From Lentisphaeria bacterium (GTDB taxonomy: Bacteria > Verrucomicrobiota > Lentisphaeria > Victivallales > UBA1829): DNA of 48,594 nt. Shown in pieces: positions 43,841-48,594 of the stretch (its first letter is position 1; every line of letters begins with the position of its first letter). The stretch spans positions 1 through 48,594 of the forward strand of contig JAFTIQ010000011.1 in NCBI GenBank assembly GCA_017456805.1, written 5' to 3'. The notes beneath the pieces are model-generated. The model worked only from the letters and a program-made list of their open reading frames with translations. It was not told the origin of the DNA and ran no database searches. A program made the position numbers and the translations under genes.

Positions 43841-46800
43841 AAATTTGGGATAAATACAAAAAAAGAATTACCGCAGTGCTGGCAGTTTTCATTGTTGCAG
43901 CATCTTTGATATGGGGATATTGGCAGTATGCCTCTCCCACAAAGATTTATCTGGTAAATTATCCGGAATATATTCTGGCTCCATTGCTGGATCAGGAACT
44001 GAATTCATCTCTGGATATCAGGCATTTGAAATGGACCGGGAACAGCGGGGAGGAATTACGCGATGCGGACTGTGTGATCTTCTTCGGAATGGGGCTGCAT
44101 TTTACAGAACCGCAGCAGCAGTTGCTCTCTGAATTGAAATGTCCGGTCTATACCACAGCCGCCACCAGGAAAGAAACTGAGCTTGCCGTAATGACTCCGG
44201 AACAGAAGAAACAACTTGAGAAATATCTGCGTTTCGGCGGAAAGAAAAATTTTAAAAATATGCTTGATTATATCCGTTTTGAACTGGACGGCAAGCGTAT
44301 TTTCGCCCCTGAACCTGCAGAACCTCTTCCGCAGGAATATAAACCGTTTTTTCATATCAGCGATAATGATAAATTCAAAACCGTGGAAGAATATTTTGCG
44401 TTCTACCGTGCCGGTAACTTTTACAAAGCCGGACAGCCTTTGATTTGTATTCTCGGCGGAAACGGCGGCGGAAGTCTGGGAGAATTGATCAAAGCATTGG
44501 AACAGAAAAACTGCAACGTCATCGCAGTTTCCGGCATGTGGCCCGGAAAAGAGATCATGACAAAAATCAATCCGGATCTGGTCATTTATCAGCCGCACGG
44601 CAGATTGGGCGAGGAAGCAATTGAATTTTTCAAAGAAAAAAATATCCCCCTTTTCTGTCCCATCAAGGTAAATCAGAATTATGAAGAATACCTGAAAGAT
44701 CAGCGCGGCATGACTGGCGGAATGCTCAGTCAGAGTATCACAATGCCGGAACTGGATGGCGGAACCACCCCCTTTGTTCTTTCTGCCCTTTACCTCAACA
44801 ACAGAGGTTTGATGGAATTCCGGATGATCCCGGACCGGTTGGAAAGATTTGCGGAACTGGTGCGGAAAACGGTTGATCTCAAACGGAAAAACAATGCCGA
44901 TAAGAAAATTGCCTTGATTTATTATGGCTCCATCGGAAAAGAATCTGCAACTGCCGGATTGGGGACGTCTCAATCTATTTTGAACATTCTCCATCATTTG
45001 CAGAAAGCCGGATATTACACCGGACCTTTGCCGGAATCTGTGGAAGCGTTCGACAAAGAGATCAAAGAAAATACTGCTGTTTTCGGCAAGATCGGAGGAA
45101 CAAAGCAGCTTACTCCGAAACACATTCAGACCGTAACAATCACCCCGGAAGAATATTCCGCCTGGGTGAAAAAAAGTATGCCGAATGATTTATACAGCAC
45201 TGTTGTTGAACGCTACGGTGATTTCCCCGGAAAAATGTTCCGTACCGGCGAAGGGAATATGGCGATCGGCTGCATCCGGTTCGGCAATGTCATCCTGATG
45301 CCGCAATCGCTGCCCGGAGAAGGGGCTGATGAAAATAAACTCATTCATGGGGTGAAAACCTCTCCACCGCATACTTATATTGCCACTTACCTCTATTTGA
45401 GACATGGTTTCAAGGCAGATGCTCTGATGCATATCGGAACTCACGGCAGCCTGGAATTCACCCCCTGGAAACAGGTCGCATTATCAAGCTATGACTGGCC
45501 CGATGTGCTGATCGGAGAAATGCCGCATTATTACCTGTATATCATCAACAACATCGGGGAAGCTCAAATCGCAAAACGCCGCAGTTACGCTACAATGATC
45601 AGTCATTTGACCCCGCCGTTTATGAATTCTGAAAGTTACGGGGCAATCGCACAGCTGCAGGAAAAACTGCATCTTTTAGAAACAGCTGAAAATGCAAAAT
45701 TGAAAGCCGAATACGGCAAGGCAATCATTGAACTGGTAACAAAGGAAAATATTCATAAAGATCTGAAACTCTCAGAAAAACTTCTGCAAGGAATCCTGAC
45801 AGAGGAAGATCTGTTGAAAATCCAGGAATATCTGCACGAAATCAGCGATAACAAAGTGAATCGCGGTATCTATATCGTTGGGCGCCCTTACAGCAGAGAA
45901 GAAGCTGATGAAACAGCCGTTCTGATGAGCGCAGATGCCATTGCAGAAGCCCTTTTTGATGCAGATGTCAAGTCCGGAAAGGTGGATGCCGGCAAACGCC
46001 GGGATAAGGTGTTCTTCAGAAATAATTATTACCTGAGAGCCAAAAAATACGCTCAGGAAATCTTGAAAAATCCGGCAATCGTCAGGAAAACACCTTCCCC
46101 CAACCCCCAACCTCACCCCGCAAAAATGCAGGCGTCCCCCGATGCTATGCGGAAAATGATGCAAAGCGGAAAACTGCCGGATGGACGCCCCATCCCACCG
46201 GAAATGATGCAGGCTATGCAGATGATGCAAGGGAAATCTGCCCCCAAGCCGAATCTGCAAATAGAACTTTCGCCAGAAGAAATTCTCCTGAAAGCCCGCG
46301 AGGATATTCTGAATTCCACATTGGCTGAACTGAATTCCATCATCAATGCATTCTCCGGAGGATATATCCCCGCAACCGCCGGAGGTGATCCCATCCTGAA
46401 CCCGGGAGTTGTCCCGACAGGCAAAAATCTTTACGGTATTGATCCGGAACGGACCCCGACCAGAGAAAGTTATGCTGTCGGAAAACAGCTCGCGGAAGAA
46501 TTGATTCAGCAGCGGCTGAAAACCACCGGAAAATATCCGCAAAAAGTCGCATTTTCACTCTGGGGCGGAGAATTCATCCGCACACAGGGAGTCAATGTTG
46601 CTGAAATCTTCTGTCTGCTGGGGGTTGAACCCGTATGGGATTCCAGAGGCAGAGTTCAGGATGTCCGGCTGATTCCGGCAAGTGAACTCAAACGGCCCAG
46701 AATTGACGTCGTGATCCAGACCTCCGGACAGTTCCGTGGAGCTGCGGCCAGCAGAATGAAACTCATTGATAAAGCCGTTATGCTGGCGGCAAGTGATCCG

Positions 46801-47925
46801 GAAGGCGCATTCGGAAATTATGTCCGTCAGGGCAGCTTGGAAATCATCAATGCTCTTATCGCTCAGGGAATGTCGCCTCAGGATGCAAAAAATCTTGGAA
46901 ACGCCCGTATCTTCGGCGGCGTAAACGGAAATTTCGGAACCGGTGCAATAGGAATGGCTCAAGATACCGGAAAGTGGGAAGATCCTTCCGGAATCGCGGA
47001 ACTGTACTTGAACAATATGGGCGCAGTATACACCGAAGGTCACTGGGGGGAACATAAACCGGAAATGTTCCGCGCCGCTGTGAAAAACACTGATGCCGTC
47101 ATTCAATCCCGCTCCAGCAACAGCTGGGGTCCGCTTTCTCTGGATCACGTTTATGAATTTACCGGCGGCATGAGCCTCGCTGCCCGGCATGTCAACGGAA
47201 AAGATCCGGAAGCATATTTCAATGATTTGCGAACTCCCGGAAAAGCAAAAGTCCAAACTGCCGGTGAAGCCGCAATGGTGGAAGCAAGAAGTACCGTATT
47301 GAACCCGAAATACATCAAAGCAATGATGCAGGAAGGAGCGGCGGCAACAGGACAATTCACCGAAGTTTTCCGGAACACTATGGGCTGGGAAATCATGAAA
47401 CCGGATATGTTGGAAGATCATTTGTGGCAGGAGTATAAAGAGGTTTATGTCGATGACAAGCTTGGACTCGGCACCCGGGAATTTTTTGAGAAAAACAATC
47501 CGGCTGCATTGCACGAAATGACTGGGATCATGCTGGAATCCATCCGCAAAGGGTTCTGGAAAGCTGATCAGAAAACGATGGAAGATATCGCCCGGAATCA
47601 TGCAGAACTCATGCGCAAATTTGATTTGCCTCCGGTAGACAATGTTAAACTTCAGGAAATGATCAAAAATGCCCTGAAAGATCCGGAATTGCGCAAGAGT
47701 TTTGAGCAGCAGATCCAAAGAGCTTCAGCGCAGAAAAAAGCACACGCTGAAAGGATGCAGCAAATGGAAGAAGAGATTTCCGGAATGCGGCTCAGAGAAC
47801 AGAAACAGGAAACACCTGAAGGGGATACAGCTTCAGCTTTAAAAATCCTTGGGATCATCATTGCCGGAGCGATTCTTGCAATGATGGCAGGAAATCTCCG
47901 AAGAAAGCGGAAACCTCAAAAGTAA
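43837..47925 (+). CDS. hmuS: CobN/chelatase-like membrane-anchored protein, HmuS type (putative heme dechelatase)
   Basis: The 1362-residue protein belongs to the CobN/BchH large chelatase subunit family. It has HIGTHGSLEF (H532, H536), GEMPHYYLYIINNIGEAQIAKRR-type block, GGYIPATAGGDPILNPGVVPTGKN, and GRVQDVRLIP with VVIQTSGQFRGAAASR. It is anchored at both ends (helices about 10-30 and 1333-1352), as HmuS of Bacteroidota is, which CobN is not. The usual PGK after LEF is PWK here. A Met/Pro-rich insert lies at about 757-808. Bacteroides HmuS has been reported to remove iron from heme reductively. No cobalamin genes are nearby and the partners are ExbB-like plus DUF2149, so heme iron release, not cobalt insertion, is the better call. 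Confidence 0.85.
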   Translation: MKIWDKYKKRITAVLAVFIVAASLIWGYWQYASPTKIYLVNYPEYILAPLLDQELNSSLDIRHLKWTGNSGEELRDADCVIFFGMGLHFTEPQQQLLSELKCPVYTTAATRKETELAVMTPEQKKQLEKYLRFGGKKNFKNMLDYIRFELDGKRIFAPEPAEPLPQEYKPFFHISDNDKFKTVEEYFAFYRAGNFYKAGQPLICILGGNGGGSLGELIKALEQKNCNVIAVSGMWPGKEIMTKINPDLVIYQPHGRLGEEAIEFFKEKNIPLFCPIKVNQNYEEYLKDQRGMTGGMLSQSITMPELDGGTTPFVLSALYLNNRGLMEFRMIPDRLERFAELVRKTVDLKRKNNADKKIALIYYGSIGKESATAGLGTSQSILNILHHLQKAGYYTGPLPESVEAFDKEIKENTAVFGKIGGTKQLTPKHIQTVTITPEEYSAWVKKSMPNDLYSTVVERYGDFPGKMFRTGEGNMAIGCIRFGNVILMPQSLPGEGADENKLIHGVKTSPPHTYIATYLYLRHGFKADALMHIGTHGSLEFTPWKQVALSSYDWPDVLIGEMPHYYLYIINNIGEAQIAKRRSYATMISHLTPPFMNSESYGAIAQLQEKLHLLETAENAKLKAEYGKAIIELVTKENIHKDLKLSEKLLQGILTEEDLLKIQEYLHEISDNKVNRGIYIVGRPYSREEADETAVLMSADAIAEALFDADVKSGKVDAGKRRDKVFFRNNYYLRAKKYAQEILKNPAIVRKTPSPNPQPHPAKMQASPDAMRKMMQSGKLPDGRPIPPEMMQAMQMMQGKSAPKPNLQIELSPEEILLKAREDILNSTLAELNSIINAFSGGYIPATAGGDPILNPGVVPTGKNLYGIDPERTPTRESYAVGKQLAEELIQQRLKTTGKYPQKVAFSLWGGEFIRTQGVNVAEIFCLLGVEPVWDSRGRVQDVRLIPASELKRPRIDVVIQTSGQFRGAAASRMKLIDKAVMLAASDPEGAFGNYVRQGSLEIINALIAQGMSPQDAKNLGNARIFGGVNGNFGTGAIGMAQDTGKWEDPSGIAELYLNNMGAVYTEGHWGEHKPEMFRAAVKNTDAVIQSRSSNSWGPLSLDHVYEFTGGMSLAARHVNGKDPEAYFNDLRTPGKAKVQTAGEAAMVEARSTVLNPKYIKAMMQEGAAATGQFTEVFRNTMGWEIMKPDMLEDHLWQEYKEVYVDDKLGLGTREFFEKNNPAALHEMTGIMLESIRKGFWKADQKTMEDIARNHAELMRKFDLPPVDNVKLQEMIKNALKDPELRKSFEQQIQRASAQKKAHAERMQQMEEEISGMRLREQKQETPEGDTASALKILGIIIAGAILAMMAGNLRRKRKPQK

Positions 47926-48158
47926 ATGGGCATCGACGGTTTATGACAGAAATACACAGAAAAACAGAAAAAACAGAAAGACGGAATTGAAAAAGACCGG
48001 CATTGCCCCTATTGTTAAGTGTCCAACAAAAACAGTGTCGAAGAGGCAATAAGTTTATTTGAAGACTTTTCCATAATGAGTTATTCCTTTCAACTGTTAA
48101 TATAACAATGCAAGGTATGTATTACAAGCGGAGAACTCTCATTTTTCATTTTCTCATA
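47926..48158. other. Non-coding region after the Hmu-like operon
   Basis: A-rich sequence with no credible gene and no strong terminator. A stretch near 48015-48045 (TTAAGTGTCCAAC and AGTGTCGAAG) vaguely resembles an insertion-sequence end, but no second end or transposase is seen. Confidence 0.4.
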
Positions 48159-48411
48159 ATATGAGCGAAGCGAATGCTTCATATTGTGGAGTGAAACGGA
48201 ATAATGCTTCATAGCGGAATAAAATGGCTTGCCGCGGCGTAATGAAATGAAGACGGGAGCTGCTTCATCTGAAAAGGCGTTTTATGAAGCACTTTGTGTC
48301 TTGCACGCCTCCGGCGTGTCAAGCACACAAAAGTATGAAGCGCAGCTTACGCTGCATGAAGCGGCACTGCGTGCCATGAAGCGAAGCCTTTTCAGGCTTC
48401 ATGTTTTTTTT
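48159..48411 (+). repeat. Hairpin array with ATGAAGC/GCTTCAT boundaries
   Basis: GCTTCAT-type motifs at 48175-48182, 48205-48212, 48261-48268 and 48396-48402 alternate with ATGAAG(C) at 48248, 48284, 48335, 48356 and 48376. Between them lie small stems: CACGCC/GGCGTG (about 48304-48318, widened by TTG/CAA and GTGT/ACAC), GCAGC/GCTGC (48342-48355), GGCAC/GTGCC (48363-48375) and GAAGCC/GGCTTC (48383-48400). The last is followed by a T-run. No protein frame is convincing. It looks like a structured RNA or a small non-coding repeat element. Confidence 0.7.
48383..48411 (+). terminator. Terminator-like hairpin closing the array
   Basis: GAAGCCT (48383-48389) pairs with AGGCTTC (48394-48400) and is followed by ATG and a run of eight T (48404-48411). 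Confidence 0.75.
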
Positions 48412-48594
48412 CCCGGAATTCGGGCAAAAAAAATGGGGTGCAAATTTTTGTTTTTTGTACCTCGTCCTTACCAAAGTGAATTCCAATCTCTTTTCTGCAA
48501 ATAGAAATAACTGCAAAACATTCCCGCTCCGACTTTTCACCTGAATAGAGGTGCTGTTAATCTTATTTATGCTCTGCATTACAATAACTTTATG
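48412..48594. other. Non-coding end of the window
   Basis: AT-rich sequence with a short CCCGGAATTCGGG palindrome near 48413-48425 and no gene, RNA or clear promoter that I can support. Confidence 0.4.

Noticed and set aside
43837..47925. Cobaltochelatase CobN for vitamin B12
   Set aside because: Two terminal membrane anchors, ExbB-like and DUF2149 partners and no cobalamin genes nearby fit HmuS better; a true CobN cannot be fully excluded without a tree.
48229..48504. 91-codon open frame in the hairpin array
   Set aside because: Formed by the repeated ATGAAGC units; no RBS or plausible protein.

Overview
The window looks like chromosome of a Gram-negative, saccharolytic, probably gut-associated member of the Lentisphaerota (Victivallales-like). 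This is inferred from gene content, not from a marker gene. The clues are two secreted DUF4838 proteins, class III-signal pseudopilins with a C-terminal H-X9-DG motif, several zinc-ribbon proteins with low-complexity linkers and membrane anchors, an LPS-kinase-like protein, and PPi-dependent phosphofructokinase. Promoters are of ordinary sigma-70 type (17-bp spacing is common, often with a TG extended -10). Ribosome binding sites are AGGAG-like. No rRNA, tRNA, CRISPR array or intact transposase was seen.

0-18.3 kb is mainly a carbohydrate region. It holds two DUF4838 exoproteins (167-3397, 10841-13363), two paralogous cytoplasmic proteins with a W-GGPTP-WGG signature (5046-6065, 9873-10844), each divergent from a transcription regulator (AraC-type, GntR/LacI-type), a GH28-like beta-helix ORF and a barrel-like ORF. 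Embedded in it are a DJ-1/tgt pair and a conserved NifU-like/GGGtGRT pair of unknown role.

18.3-22.3 kb is an AT-rich accessory island: a degenerate pseudopilin, an unknown anchored protein and two duplicated zinc-ribbon proteins (one with NPYGQ repeats, one with Sel1 repeats). It begins beside two inverted dif-like (XerC/XerD) sites 79 bp apart.

22.3-28.7 kb is all on the minus strand. It has two small secreted jelly-roll-like paralogs, then a probable operon running kinase-like protein (catalytic Asp replaced by Ser), YchJ, YhcH, RdgC-like, NfeD-like and TsaE. 28.9-34.5 kb is a plus-strand operon: pfp, gatC, gatA, a thioredoxin-like/TPR protein and a Kdo/WaaP-type kinase. 34.6-40.3 kb has a small membrane protein, a zinc-ribbon gene with a start or frameshift problem, and argJ-argB-zinc ribbon protein-murC.

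40.4-47.9 kb is the most interesting part. It is a tightly coupled operon whose last four genes match HmuT, HmuU (ExbB/TolQ-type), HmuV (DUF2149) and HmuS (CobN-like heme dechelatase type) of Bacteroidota. It is preceded by a CxxC mini-protein, an H-X9-DG pseudopilin and an unknown anchored protein. Two promoters carry TTAG-N6-CTAA palindromes that resemble DtxR/IdeR metal-repressor operators. No TonB receptor or HmuY is in the window. The last 0.6 kb is non-coding and includes an array of small hairpins separated by ATGAAGC/GCTTCAT motifs and ending in a terminator.
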